This document shows, piece by piece, positions 49,758 through 59,260 of a stretch of 64,000 nucleotides of DNA. Position numbers and translations under genes: made by a program. A model generated the notes under the pieces. That model was not told the origin of the DNA and did no database searches. It saw only the letters and a list, made by a program, of their open reading frames with translations. Origin of the DNA: Alloyangia pacifica (GTDB lineage: Bacteria; Pseudomonadota; Alphaproteobacteria; Rhodobacterales; Rhodobacteraceae). Positions within the stretch are counted from its first letter, which is position 1, and each line of letters starts with the position of its first letter. The DNA is taken from NCBI RefSeq assembly GCF_900116195.1, contig NZ_FOZW01000005.1:186001-250000 (forward strand), read 5' to 3'.

Positions 49758-51359
49758 TCAGGACGCGCGGGCGGCCAGCACCTTGTCGAGCCACCCACGG
49801 TCCAGCTGCGGCACCGAGTCCAGCAGCTTGCGGGTGTAAGGATCGCCCGGCGCGTCAAAGAGCGTGGCGGTGTCCGCCTCCTCGACGATCCGGCCCTTCT
49901 GCATCACCACCGTGCGGTCGGCGAGGCGGCGCACCACCGACAGGTCGTGGGTGATGAAGAGGTAGGTCATCCCGAGCTCGTCCTGCAGCTTGCGCAGCAA
50001 GCGCAGAATGTCCTCGGCGACCAGCGGATCGAGCGCCGAGGTGACCTCGTCGCAGATCATCAGATCGGGCTCTGCGGCCAGCGCGCGGGCAATGCAGACG
50101 CGCTGCTTCTGCCCACCCGAAAGCGCGCCGGGTAAACGCCCGGCCATCTCGACCGGCAGGCCGATCAGATCGAGCAGTCGCGCCACCTCGTCCCGTTGCG
50201 CCCTGCCCTTCAGCCCGCGGAAGGTCTGCAGCGGGCGCCCGATGGTCTCGCCAACGGTCTGGCGCGGGTTGAGCGCGACGTCCGGCAGCTGGTAGATCAG
50301 CTGGATGCGGCGCAGCAGATCCGGTGCGCGTTTGCGGTAGCTCTCTGGCAGCGCCTCTCCGTCGAAACGGACCTGCCCCGCCGAGGGAGTCAGCAACCCC
50401 GAGACCAGCCGCGCCAGCGTGGACTTTCCCGAGCCGGACTCGCCGACGATGGCGACGGTCTCGCCGCGCTTCACCGACAGATCGACCTCATGCAGTACCG
50501 GCGTCTTGCCGTAGGCGGCAGAGACACGATCCACCCGCAGGATCTCCTCGCCGGTGCGGTGATGGGCGCCCGCCTCGGCATTCAGGCTCGCCTGCCGTTC
50601 CGAGACCAGCCGCTGCGTGTATTCCTCGCGCGGCGCGGCGAGGATTTGCTCGGTGGTGCCGGTCTCGACCTCGGCACCATGGCGCAGCACCATCAGCCGG
50701 TCGGCGACCTGCGCGATCACCGCCAGATCGTGGGTGATGTAGAGTGCCGAGGTGCCGTACTTGCGGATCGTCTCGCGCAGCAGCAGCAGCACCTCGATCT
50801 GCGTGGTCACGTCAAGCGCCGTGGTCGGCTCGTCGAGCACGAGGATGTCGGGCTTGCACGACATGGCCATGGCCACCATCGCCCGCTGGAGCTGCCCGCC
50901 AGAGACCTGATGCGGGTAGCGGCGACCGAAGGTTTCGGGCTCGGGCAGGCCGAGCGCGGTGAAAAGCTCGATCATCCAAGCGCGCGCCTCACCGGCAGTC
51001 ATCAGGCCGTGCCGCAGCGGGCCTTCCATGATCTGCCGTTCCAGCCGGTGCGCGGGATTGAAGGCCGCCGCCGCGCTCTGCGCCACATAGGCGATGCGCG
51101 CGCCGCGCACGGCCTCGCGCTCGGACCTTGTTGACGACGCCAGATCGTGGCCCGCCAGTTCGATGCTGCCGCCGGAGATCCGGCAGCCGCCGCGCCCATA
51201 GCCCATCGACGCAAGGCCGATGGTCGACTTGCCCGCGCCGCTCTCGCCGATCAGGCCGAGGATCTCGCCCTGCTCGAGATCGAGCGAAACGCCGTGTAGC
51301 AGCTCCACCCCCTCGGCGGTGGCGACGCGCAGGTCGCGGATGCGAAGGATATCGCTCAT
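49758..51359 (-). CDS. Dipeptide/oligopeptide ABC transporter, dual ATP-binding protein
   Basis: A 533-residue fusion of two nucleotide-binding domains equivalent to DppD and DppF. The first has GESGAGKST, SGGQLQRAMVAMAM and ILVLDEPTTALD. The second has GESGSGKST, SGGQKQRVCIARALA and LMICDEVTSALD (Cys before the Walker B Asp). Both carry the oligopeptide-type C-terminal extension. ATG 51359 overlaps the upstream permease stop (ATGA); the longer frame is shadow sequence. It powers import by the two permeases and binding protein encoded just upstream. Confidence 0.93.
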   Translation of the reverse strand: MSDILRIRDLRVATAEGVELLHGVSLDLEQGEILGLIGESGAGKSTIGLASMGYGRGGCRISGGSIELAGHDLASSTRSEREAVRGARIAYVAQSAAAAFNPAHRLERQIMEGPLRHGLMTAGEARAWMIELFTALGLPEPETFGRRYPHQVSGGQLQRAMVAMAMSCKPDILVLDEPTTALDVTTQIEVLLLLRETIRKYGTSALYITHDLAVIAQVADRLMVLRHGAEVETGTTEQILAAPREEYTQRLVSERQASLNAEAGAHHRTGEEILRVDRVSAAYGKTPVLHEVDLSVKRGETVAIVGESGSGKSTLARLVSGLLTPSAGQVRFDGEALPESYRKRAPDLLRRIQLIYQLPDVALNPRQTVGETIGRPLQTFRGLKGRAQRDEVARLLDLIGLPVEMAGRLPGALSGGQKQRVCIARALAAEPDLMICDEVTSALDPLVAEDILRLLRKLQDELGMTYLFITHDLSVVRRLADRTVVMQKGRIVEEADTATLFDAPGDPYTRKLLDSVPQLDRGWLDKVLAARAS

Positions 51360-52180
51360 CGGTTGTCTCCCTGCACGGTGGTGTGGCCGGCCAGCAGCCA
51401 GTCGACGGTGAGGTTCACCCCGATGGTCACCAGCGCGATGGCGGCGGCGGGGAAGAGCGGCGCGTAGAGCCCGTAGAGGATGCCCTGCTGGTTGTCGCGC
51501 ACCATCCCGCCCCAGTCGGCGAAGGGCGGCTGCACCCCGAGCCCGAGGTAGGAAAGTCCTGCCACGAAGAGGAAGGTGAAGCAGAAGCGCATGCCGAACT
51601 CGGCCACCAGCGGCGGCAGGGCGTTGGGCAGGATCTCGCGGCGGATCATCCAGCCGAGCCCCTCGCCACGCAGGCGGGCGACCTCGGCGTATTCCATCAC
51701 GTTGATGCCCTGCGCCACCAGCCGGGCAAGTCGGAAGACGCGGGTGCTGTCGAGCAGCGCGATGGTGACGATCAGCACCGGCAGCGACGAGCCGAGTGCC
51801 TGCAGCACCACCAGCGCCGAGATCAGCACCGGGATCGACATGACCGTATCGACGACGCGCGACAGCACCAGATCGAGCCATCCACCCCGGATCGCCGCGA
51901 GGATGCCGAGCGGCACGCCGACGGCGAAGGACAGGCACACGGCGGCGAGCGAGATGCCGATCGACATCTGCGCGCCGTAGAGCAGGCGCGAGAGCATGTC
52001 GCGTCCGTTCTGGTCGAAGCCCAGCGGATGGCCCGGCTGGGGCATGTCGAAAGGCATGCCGACGATCTCTTCCTGTCCGAAGGGCGCGAGCATCGGGCCG
52101 AAGAGGAACAGGATCGCGTTGGCGGCGATCAGTGCCATGCCGATCCAGCCGGTCAGCGGGATATTGGAAAGACGGCTCAT
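51356..52180 (-). CDS. ABC transporter permease, DppC type
   Basis: A 274-residue inner-membrane protein with an N-terminal helix, HPLGFDQNGRDMLSRLLYGAQMSIGISLAAV (the DppC hallmark) and five further helices. The ATPase contact (EAA-like) loop is EYAEVARLRGEGLGWMIRREILPNALPPL. It pairs with the DppB-type permease encoded two bases upstream. Its stop overlaps the ATPase start. Confidence 0.93.
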   Translation of the reverse strand: MSRLSNIPLTGWIGMALIAANAILFLFGPMLAPFGQEEIVGMPFDMPQPGHPLGFDQNGRDMLSRLLYGAQMSIGISLAAVCLSFAVGVPLGILAAIRGGWLDLVLSRVVDTVMSIPVLISALVVLQALGSSLPVLIVTIALLDSTRVFRLARLVAQGINVMEYAEVARLRGEGLGWMIRREILPNALPPLVAEFGMRFCFTFLFVAGLSYLGLGVQPPFADWGGMVRDNQQGILYGLYAPLFPAAAIALVTIGVNLTVDWLLAGHTTVQGDNR

Positions 52181-52181
52181 C

Positions 52182-53141
52182 TTATGCCTCCTTTCCGCGC
52201 GGGTGGCGCAGGCGGGGGTTGAGCGCGATGGCGGCGATATCGGCGATCATGTTGAGGATCACGTAAGCGGCCCCAAAGATCATCGCGGCGGCCTGAACCA
52301 TCGGAAGATCGCGCTTCGAGACGGCATCCACCATGAAGCGGCCCAGCCCGTTGTAGTTGAACACTGCCTCGACCAGCACGACGCCGGTGATCAGATAGGC
52401 GATATTGAACGACACCACGTTGACGATCGGCGCGGCAGCGTTGGGCGCGGCGTGGCGCATGACCACGCGGCCATTCTTCAGACCCTTGAGGAAGGCGGTC
52501 TCGATATAGGGCTGGTCCATGACGCCCAGAACGGTGGTCCGGGTCATGCGCAGGATCTGCGCCATGGTGACCATGACCAGCACCAGCATCGGCAGGGTGG
52601 TGGCGTTGAACCAAGCGGCAAGCCCCATACCCTCGTAGGTGTCGGCAAGGCTCGGCAGCCAGCCGGTTTTGACCGACAGCCAGAGCACCAGCAGCAGGCC
52701 AAGGAAGTATTCCGGCAGCGACACGAAGGCGAGCGCGGCGATATTGGCGGCGCGGTCAAAGATCGTGCCACGCTTGGCGGCGGCGAGAATGCCGAGGCCG
52801 ACGGCCAGCGGCACCGCGATGACCCCGGCATAGGCCGCCAGCGCCATGGTGTTCCAGAAGCGCGGCCACAGCAGGCCCGCGACCGGCTGACCCGAGGCCA
52901 TGGAGCGGCCCATGTCGCCGGTCAGGATGCCGCCCAGCCAGTCGAAGTAGCGCTGCAGCGCGGGCACATCGAGGCCCAACTCACTGCGCAGCGCGGCGAG
53001 GGACTCGGGCGTGGCGCTTTGTCCGAGGATGGCCCCGGCCACGTCGCCCGGCAGGATCTCGGTTCCGGCAAACACCAGAACCGAGACCAGCCAGAGCGTC
53101 AGCAGCCCGAGGCCGGCACGTTTTGCGATCAGCGAACCCAT
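52182..53141 (-). CDS. ABC transporter permease, DppB type
   Basis: A 319-residue inner-membrane protein with six helices. It begins MGSLIAKRAGLGLLTLWLVSVLVFAGTEILPGDVAGAILGQSATPESLAALRSELGLDVPALQRYFDWLGGILTGDMG, the DppB/OppB N-terminal pattern, and has the EAA-like loop YIETAFLKGLKNGRVVMRHAAPNAAAPIV. Its ATG shares one base with the stop of the binding-protein gene (TGATG), showing tight operon structure. Confidence 0.93.
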   Translation of the reverse strand: MGSLIAKRAGLGLLTLWLVSVLVFAGTEILPGDVAGAILGQSATPESLAALRSELGLDVPALQRYFDWLGGILTGDMGRSMASGQPVAGLLWPRFWNTMALAAYAGVIAVPLAVGLGILAAAKRGTIFDRAANIAALAFVSLPEYFLGLLLVLWLSVKTGWLPSLADTYEGMGLAAWFNATTLPMLVLVMVTMAQILRMTRTTVLGVMDQPYIETAFLKGLKNGRVVMRHAAPNAAAPIVNVVSFNIAYLITGVVLVEAVFNYNGLGRFMVDAVSKRDLPMVQAAAMIFGAAYVILNMIADIAAIALNPRLRHPRGKEA

Positions 53142-54694
53142 CAGGCGTCCAGCCAGACCTTTTCGGCCATGCGCGCGCCCATCAGGTTGAACATCGCATG
53201 GGGTTTCACGCCCTTCACGTCCTTCGACACCGCGTCGAGGTAGTCGCCGAACATCGGGATCATCGCGCCGCCGTCCTCATGGATCAGCGCCTGGCACTCC
53301 CAGTAGATCTCGCGGCGCTTCTCTTCGTCGAGCAGCGCGCGGGCCTCTTTCAGCAGCGCGTCGAAACGCTCGTTGCTCCAGCGCGTGTCGTTGTAGGAGG
53401 AGGTGGACTCATAGGCGATCGAGAGCATCTGGTCGGCAGTGGGACGCCCGCCCCAATAGGACATGCAGAAGGGCACCTGCATCCACACGTCGCTCCAGTA
53501 GCCATCCGCCGGTTCACGCTTGATGGTCACGTCGACGCCTGCGCCGGTGGCCGCGCTGCGGAAGACCGCCGCCGCATCCACCGCGCCGGAGAAGGCCGCA
53601 TCCGAGGCCGAGAGGGTGACGGCGAGCGGATCGAAGCCGGCCTTCTTGGCGTGGAACTGCGCCTTCTCGGGGTCGTAGGCGCGCTGTTCCAGCTCGGAAT
53701 TGTAGAAGCGGTCGGTCTGCGGGATCGGGTGGTCGTTGCCGAGCTGCCCGAAGCCGGCCAACGCGGTCTTCAGCAGCTGTTCGCGATCCACGGCGTACTT
53801 GATGGCGAGGCGGGCGTTCACGTCGGTGAAGGGCGCCTTGGTGCAATCCATCAGGAAGGTGAAGTGCTGGCCCCCGGCCGAGCGCACGATCTCCAGCTTG
53901 GGGTTGCGGCCCAGCAGGTTGACGGTCTTGAAGTCCACCGCGTTGATCGCATGCACCTGCCCCGACATCAGCGCGTTGGTGCGGGCGGTCACGTCATTGA
54001 TCACCACCACCTCGACGGCATCGACGTTGGCGCAGCCGGGCTTCCAATAGTTCTCGTTGCGGACGAAACGGCCGCGCACACCGGGTTCGACACGCTCGGG
54101 AATGAAGGGGCCGGTACCGACCGGGTTCGACCAGTCGTCGAAGCCCTCAGGAACCACCAGCAGGTGGTAGTCGGACAGCAGGTACGGCAGGTCGGCGTTG
54201 CCACTCTCCAGCATGATGCGGATCTGGTGGTCCGAGAGTTTCTCGATATCGGTGATCGGCGCGAGGATCGAGCGCGCCGCCGAGGAGCTTTCGCCGCGGT
54301 GCAGGTTGAGCGAGTAGATCACGTCATCGGCGGTGAGGCTCTTGCCGTTGTGGAAGGTCACGCCCTGCCGGATGTCGAAGACCCAGGCGGCGGCACCCTC
54401 TTCTGCCTCCCAGGCCGCGAACAGCTCGGGCTGGGCGATGTTGTCGGAGTCGATCTCGACGAGGCCGTTCATGACCATGTAGGCCTGGTTCACCGGCACC
54501 CAGTCGGCCAGCTTGCGAATGTCGAAATCGTCGGTGGTCGAGCCGCCGCTGATCCCGAGCTTCAGCGTGCCCCCCTTGCGCGGGGTCTCCTGTGCGCGCA
54601 GCGGCAGACCGCTGAGGCCCACGAGGCCGATGCCCGCTGCACCCGCGAGAAGGCCGCGGCGGCTAATTCCGGACATGTCATGAAGTTTCGTCAT
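53141..54694 (-). CDS. ABC transporter substrate-binding protein (SBP_bac_5, peptide family)
   Basis: A 517-residue periplasmic binding protein. The N-terminus has a twin-arginine-type signal (SRRGLLAGAAGIGLVGLSGLPLRAQ), suggesting Tat export. The mature part shows the family motif WVFDIRQGVTFHNGKSLTADDVIYSLN, then GTGPFIPERVEPGVRGRFVRNENYW and AIKYAVDREQLL. This family captures di- or oligopeptides, opines or glutathione. It is first in the transporter operon, followed by both permeases, the fused ATPase and the CocE-family hydrolase. A LysR gene lies 168 bases upstream on the same strand. Confidence 0.93.
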   Translation of the reverse strand: MTKLHDMSGISRRGLLAGAAGIGLVGLSGLPLRAQETPRKGGTLKLGISGGSTTDDFDIRKLADWVPVNQAYMVMNGLVEIDSDNIAQPELFAAWEAEEGAAAWVFDIRQGVTFHNGKSLTADDVIYSLNLHRGESSSAARSILAPITDIEKLSDHQIRIMLESGNADLPYLLSDYHLLVVPEGFDDWSNPVGTGPFIPERVEPGVRGRFVRNENYWKPGCANVDAVEVVVINDVTARTNALMSGQVHAINAVDFKTVNLLGRNPKLEIVRSAGGQHFTFLMDCTKAPFTDVNARLAIKYAVDREQLLKTALAGFGQLGNDHPIPQTDRFYNSELEQRAYDPEKAQFHAKKAGFDPLAVTLSASDAAFSGAVDAAAVFRSAATGAGVDVTIKREPADGYWSDVWMQVPFCMSYWGGRPTADQMLSIAYESTSSYNDTRWSNERFDALLKEARALLDEEKRREIYWECQALIHEDGGAMIPMFGDYLDAVSKDVKGVKPHAMFNLMGARMAEKVWLDA

Positions 54695-54862
54695 GTCGTC
54701 TCTCCTGTGAATTTTTGCTTATACACGGCTCATGGCCAGCTTGACGCAGAACATTCCGGGGAACGCTTAGAGGTACAAATGATTTTTTGTCATACCCCTC
54801 TGCGCGCATTTCAAGCGGCCTCTTTCCGCAAGGGAATCAGGAGCTTGCCCGTAGGGCTTCGG

Positions 54863-55753
54863 TCAATTTGACCGCCAGCGCCGGTTGCTCTCGGCAAGCC
54901 AGTCGCCCACCTGCCGCGCCACCTGGCGCTGGTGTCGGGTCGTGGGTCGCATCAGGTAATACTCGCCGTGGCCTCGGAACGGCCGGGCATCCGCCGGTAC
55001 CAGAAGCCCGCTCTCGAGGTAGTCGACGATGAACCACGTCCAGCCCATGGCGATGCCGACACCGCGGCGCGCCGCCTCGACCGACAGATGGTAGTCGCCG
55101 AGCTTCCAGCGGGTCGCGGCCTCGGGCAGCTTGAGATCCATGGCGGCGAGCCAGTTGCCCCAGTCCGTCCACTCCTTGTGGGTTTCCTCGACGGTCAGCA
55201 GCATCGGCGCCGCGGCCTCGGCCAGCAGCGTGCCGCCCGGCGCCATGACCGGCAGCATCTCCTCCGGCCCCAGCGCATCGACGACGTGATCGGCGGGACG
55301 GTTCGGGCGGTAGTAGATGGCCAGATCGTATTCGTCGTGGCGCAGCTGCTGAAAGAAGTCGTTGACGATCAGTTTCAGCTCGATCCCCGGGAAGGCGTCG
55401 CGCAATCGGGCCAGCCGCGGCAGCATCCACAGGTCAGCCACGGCGCGAGAACAGGCGATCGACACCTGGTCCTGCCCGCGTCGGGTGATCTGTCCCGCCT
55501 CAAGCGATTGCAGCGCGTCGAGCGCGCGGCCCACTTCCTTGGCATATTCCTCGCCGATCCGGGTCAGCACGACCCCGGCAGGCTGCCGATCGAAGAGCGC
55601 CGCGCCGACGTGATCCTCGAGCTGCGCGATCTGCCGGCTGATGCCGCTCTGGGTCAGCGCAAGCAGTTCGGCGGCACGGGTGAAACTGCCGCAGCGCGCG
55701 ACGGTTTGAAAGGCAACGAGGCTGCGCAAAGGTGGAAGGCGACCGATATCCAT
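54863..55753 (-). CDS. LysR-family transcriptional regulator (GcvA-like)
   Basis: A 296-residue regulator. The N-terminal winged helix (LPPLRSLVAFQTVARCGSFTRAAELLALTQSGISRQIAQLEDHVGAALFDRQPAGVVLTRIGEEY) is standard LysR. The effector domain (about 90-290) has GcvA-type features (VSIACSRAVADLWMLPRLARLRDAFPGIELKLI, YDLAIYYR). ATG 55753 is preferred to a frame extended to 55795. It lies upstream of the peptide transporter operon on the same strand and is the likely regulator of that operon. Confidence 0.9.
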   Translation of the reverse strand: MDIGRLPPLRSLVAFQTVARCGSFTRAAELLALTQSGISRQIAQLEDHVGAALFDRQPAGVVLTRIGEEYAKEVGRALDALQSLEAGQITRRGQDQVSIACSRAVADLWMLPRLARLRDAFPGIELKLIVNDFFQQLRHDEYDLAIYYRPNRPADHVVDALGPEEMLPVMAPGGTLLAEAAAPMLLTVEETHKEWTDWGNWLAAMDLKLPEAATRWKLGDYHLSVEAARRGVGIAMGWTWFIVDYLESGLLVPADARPFRGHGEYYLMRPTTRHQRQVARQVGDWLAESNRRWRSN

Positions 55754-55886
55754 ACCGCGCTTATAGGCGACAGCACGTACGGCGCGAAGGGGCATTGCTG
55801 CGAGGCACGGCCCCCGAGAACGGCAACTGCCGCGCCCGGGGAGGAGCGCGGCAGGGGAGGATGATCCATCATGTAGGCCCGGCGGA

Positions 55887-56978
55887 TTATTCCGCGACCT
55901 GGGCAGGCTTCATGGCGCCGGCATACTCATTGTGGAAGTAGGTCATGGTGTCGAGAAGCACGTCCTCGAGCGCGATCTTCGGCTCCCAGCCGAGCAGTTC
56001 CTTGGCCTTCGAGATGTCGGGCATGCGGCGGTCGCAGTCCTCGTATCCCTCGCCGTAAAACTCTTCCGAGCTGACCTCGATGATCGGGTAATCCTCGTAG
56101 GACGGATCGCCGGTGATCTTGGCGTAGGTCTTGCGCATCATGTCCGCCAGTTCGGCCATGGTGACCTCATTGTTGCGGTTGCCGATGTTGAAGGCATGAC
56201 CGTTGGCCTTCTCGGGGTTGTCGAGCATGCGGCAGATCGCATCCACGGCCTCGTAGATCGACACAATGGTACGGCGCGCCTTTCCACCATCCACCAGCTT
56301 CATCGGATCGCCGTTCAGCAGCGCGCCCATGAAGCAGGCCAGAACGCGGGGAACCCCGTCGCCGTCGCGCTGCGGGATGTAATCCATGCGCGGGCCGAAG
56401 AAGTTCAGCGGACGCACCACGGTGAACGGCAGGCCGTCTTCCTTGTGGTGGGCATAGACGAGGCGTTCGACCATCTGCTTTGCGCAGGCGTAGGTCCAGC
56501 GCTGGTTGACGATCGGGCCCATGATGAGCGGCGTCTCGTCTTCCTTCAGCTCGTAGAGGTCGGGATTCTCGTAGGTGGTGTCGCCCACATAGCTCGACAG
56601 CGTGCGGCCGTAGCATTCGCTGGTCGAGAAGCTGATGAGCCAGCGCTTGTATTCCACACAGAGCTCTACGATCGGGTAGACGTCGAACAGGTTGGATTTG
56701 ATCACGCTGATCGGATTGGTGTTGTATTCGGACGGGTTGCAGATCGCGGCGAGATTGATCACCACGTCGCCCTCGGCGACGGCCTCCCGGAGGTCCTGTT
56801 GGGTCTCGGGGTCGTCGACATACCGTTGATGAAGGGTGAAATTCGGATTCTCCAGGTGCTTCCGAATCTTCGAGCTTTCCGGGTCCCATCCGACGATCTT
56901 GTGATCAGTTGTGGAAAGCAGGCGATCAAGCAGATGGCTGCCGATAAAGCCTCCGCAACCAAGGATAACAATATTCAT
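55887..56978 (-). CDS. NAD-dependent UDP-sugar decarboxylase/epimerase, ArnA C-terminal-like
   Basis: A 363-residue extended short-chain dehydrogenase. The NAD-binding motif is NIVILGCGGFIGSHLLDRLL, the active site has SFSTSECYG with the ArnA-type Glu and the catalytic YACAK, and the substrate region has VRPLNFFGPRMDYIP and LVDGGKARRTIVSI. These match the ArnA decarboxylase domain, which converts UDP-glucuronate to a UDP-4-keto-pentose; UDP-xylose synthases share this sequence class. No formyltransferase domain is attached. ATG 56978 follows GGAG at good spacing. It is a single-gene unit, so its pathway (lipid A, capsule or flagellar glycan) is not shown by context. Confidence 0.85.
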   Translation of the reverse strand: MNIVILGCGGFIGSHLLDRLLSTTDHKIVGWDPESSKIRKHLENPNFTLHQRYVDDPETQQDLREAVAEGDVVINLAAICNPSEYNTNPISVIKSNLFDVYPIVELCVEYKRWLISFSTSECYGRTLSSYVGDTTYENPDLYELKEDETPLIMGPIVNQRWTYACAKQMVERLVYAHHKEDGLPFTVVRPLNFFGPRMDYIPQRDGDGVPRVLACFMGALLNGDPMKLVDGGKARRTIVSIYEAVDAICRMLDNPEKANGHAFNIGNRNNEVTMAELADMMRKTYAKITGDPSYEDYPIIEVSSEEFYGEGYEDCDRRMPDISKAKELLGWEPKIALEDVLLDTMTYFHNEYAGAMKPAQVAE

Positions 56979-57447
56979 CGGATTCTCCGTTCCAATTCGC
57001 ATATGAAAAGCACCTCCGGTGAGGACCCGCGAAAATTCGGGGCCCCCAGAAAATATGGGCGTAAAATCTGTAGCTTGCGCGTGTGATAAAACTTAACTAC
57101 CCGAATCCTATTACACGAAAATTCTCAACATGGCCACGCTTTGCACGCATGTGCAGCATACCTTCGGCCGGAAGATCTCCTGTCTTGGGTCAAAACTTGG
57201 CAGCAAACCGCCGCAATTGCCCCGATCCGCGCCACTTCCCGCACAAACATCGCCAGACGATCCGGTCAGGCGAGTCCGAGACGGCGTGAGACCGCCTAGG
57301 AAAGCGCTTTTCACAAGCGACGATTCGCTGCTGCCTGTGTCAAGGACGCGACAGGCAAAGGCCCCGCCGATCGCTCGGCGGGGCCTTCCTTCTCTTTCTA
57401 CCTCGCGCGTGGCCGGATCGTCCGGCGCGTGATGGTCCAGCCTTGGC
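56979..57447. other. 469-base intergenic region
   Basis: Non-coding DNA between the ArnA-like gene (starting at its left edge, minus strand) and the end of the TRAP operon. The left 150 bases are AT-rich and should carry the ArnA-like gene's promoter. The right part holds one strong terminator hairpin (57358-57387). Short open frames here have no family signature and I see no RNA gene. Confidence 0.4.
57358..57387 (-). terminator. TRAP operon terminator
   Basis: A perfect 13-bp stem, AAGGCCCCGCCGA and its complement around a TCGC loop (57358-57370, 57375-57387), about 60 bases past the DctM stop. On the minus strand it is followed by TTTGCC, on the plus strand by TCCTTC, so it could also act in both directions. 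Confidence 0.75.
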
Positions 57448-58755
57448 CTAGTCGAACATCGTATTCGGGATCAGCGTGGCGATCTGCGGGAACAGGATGA
57501 TCAGCACCAGCCCCACCACCATGGCGATCAGGAAGGGCGTCACCCCGCTGAACACGGTCGTCAGCGGCACGCCCGGCCCGGCCACACCGCGCACCACGAA
57601 GACGTTCATGCCCACCGGCGGGGTGATCATGCCCATCTCGATGACGATCACCGCGACCACGCCGAACCAGATCGGATCGAAGCCGAAACCGGTGATCACC
57701 GGGAAGACGATGGGGATCGTGATGACCAGCATCGACAGCCCGTCCATGAACATGCCCAGCACCACGTAGGCAAGCAGGATCACGATCAGCGTCCCATAGG
57801 CCCCGAGGCCCAGCGTCTCGAGCTGTGCGCCGAGCGTCGCCGGAATGTGGGTGATGGCAAGGAAGGGGTTCAGTACGTTGGCCCCGATCACCACCATGTA
57901 GAGCATGGCCGAGGTCTTCAGCGTGTCGAGAACCGCCTCCTTGAAGCCCGTCCAGTCCACCCGGCGCTGCACCAACGCCAGCAGGATCACCAGGCCCGCG
58001 CCAATGCCCGAGGCTTCGACCGGCGTGAAGACGCCGAGGTAGATGCCGCCGATCGACACGAGGATGACCCCGAACAACGGCCAGGCCTCGGAAGAGATGC
58101 GCAGCTTTTCCGCCCAGCCGATCTTTTCGCCTTTCGGGCCGTCCTCGGGGCGCAGCGTGGCCTGAAGCCAGATCACCCCCATGAACAGCGCGCAGAGCAG
58201 GATGCCCGGAAGGATGCCCGCCATGAACAGCCGCCCGATCGATTCCTCGGTAAGGATCGCGTAGAGCACGAAACCGGTCGAGGGCGGGATCAGGAAGCCC
58301 AGCGTGCCGCCCGCGGCGACCGCCCCCGTGGCAAGGCTGTCGGCATAGCCGAGGCGCTTCATCTGCGGCAACGCGACTTTGCCCAGCGTCACCGCCGTGG
58401 CCACCGAGGAGCCCGACACCGCCGAGAAGGCGGCGCAGCCGATCACCGAGGCCGAGGCAAGCCCGCCACGCAGCCGGCCCACCCAGGCATAGGCTGCATC
58501 ATAGAGACCGCGCGAATAGCCCGCCGCCGAGGCAACGTTGCCCAGCAGCACGAACATCGGCACCACGATCAGCGAATAGGACGACACCGCCGAGTAGCTC
58601 TCGGTCATCAGCATGGCGCTGGCGCTGCGGAAGCCCGACAGCCCCCAGTACCCGAAGAAGCCGACCAGCAGCATGGCAAAGGCCACCGGCGTGCGCAGGA
58701 TCATGAGAAGGAACAGGGCGGCAATGCCGATCAGCCCGGCAGAGACTTCGGTCAT
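57448..58755 (-). CDS. dctM: TRAP transporter large permease (DctM)
   Basis: A 435-residue inner-membrane protein with about 12 helices and the DctM pattern: LLVGFFGYWGLSGF, VVPMFVLLGNVASAAGYSRGLYDAAYAWVGRLRGGLASASVIGCAAFSAVSGSSVATAVTLG and GGTLGFLIPPSTGFVLYAILTEESIGRLFMAGILPGIL. It is the ion-coupled translocation subunit. It overlaps the dctQ gene by ATGA and is last in the dctP-dctQ-dctM operon. Confidence 0.95.
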   Translation of the reverse strand: MTEVSAGLIGIAALFLLMILRTPVAFAMLLVGFFGYWGLSGFRSASAMLMTESYSAVSSYSLIVVPMFVLLGNVASAAGYSRGLYDAAYAWVGRLRGGLASASVIGCAAFSAVSGSSVATAVTLGKVALPQMKRLGYADSLATGAVAAGGTLGFLIPPSTGFVLYAILTEESIGRLFMAGILPGILLCALFMGVIWLQATLRPEDGPKGEKIGWAEKLRISSEAWPLFGVILVSIGGIYLGVFTPVEASGIGAGLVILLALVQRRVDWTGFKEAVLDTLKTSAMLYMVVIGANVLNPFLAITHIPATLGAQLETLGLGAYGTLIVILLAYVVLGMFMDGLSMLVITIPIVFPVITGFGFDPIWFGVVAVIVIEMGMITPPVGMNVFVVRGVAGPGVPLTTVFSGVTPFLIAMVVGLVLIILFPQIATLIPNTMFD

Positions 58756-59255
58756 TGTTCTTCTCCGAGCACGAGCACCTTCAGGATCTGCAGCGCGAAG
58801 ACCAGCACGCAGAAGCCGCAGCCAAGGGCGAGAATTCCGTAGAAGGGCCAGAGCGGCAGGCCCAGCATGTTGGTCGTGTCGCCGAACTCGGCGGCATCCA
58901 GCGCCTTATAGTAGGCGCGATGGCACAGCACCCCCAGCGCGTAGCCCGACAGCAGCCGCGCGATCACGTCTCCGGCGCGGCGGCCGAAACGCCCCAGCAC
59001 CCGGTCGAAGACATCGACGCTGACGTGGCCGTTGAGATGGGTGCAATAGGGCAGAGCGGACATCACCAGCGCCACCGCGGCCAGCTGGATGATCTCGTTC
59101 GACCCAAGGATCGGCTGGCCGAAGGCGTAGCGCAGCACCACGCCGGCGAAGATCAGCACCACCAGGGCCAGCAGGGCGACGCCGCCCACAACGGCCAGCA
59201 AGGCGGTGGCCCTGTCGGTGAAAACCGACAGGGCAACGGTTGCGCGACGCATCAT
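58752..59255 (-). CDS. dctQ: TRAP transporter small permease (DctQ)
   Basis: A 167-residue protein with four membrane helices (ALLAVVGGVALLALVVLIFAGVVLRYAFGQPILGSNEIIQLAAVALVMSALPYCTHLNGHVSVDVF is the DctQ signature, including HxxVDVF). It supports DctM in the membrane. It lies five bases after the dctP stop and overlaps dctM. Confidence 0.92.
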   Translation of the reverse strand: MMRRATVALSVFTDRATALLAVVGGVALLALVVLIFAGVVLRYAFGQPILGSNEIIQLAAVALVMSALPYCTHLNGHVSVDVFDRVLGRFGRRAGDVIARLLSGYALGVLCHRAYYKALDAAEFGDTTNMLGLPLWPFYGILALGCGFCVLVFALQILKVLVLGEEQ

Positions 59256-59260
59256 GCGGC

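Noticed and set aside
47565-50135. An 856-codon plus-strand frame over the CocE and ATPase genes
   Set aside because: The minus-strand genes carry complete catalytic motifs; this frame has none.
57083-57432. Short plus-strand frames in the 57 kb intergenic region
   Set aside because: They have no ribosome site, no recognisable protein sequence, and end across a terminator hairpin.
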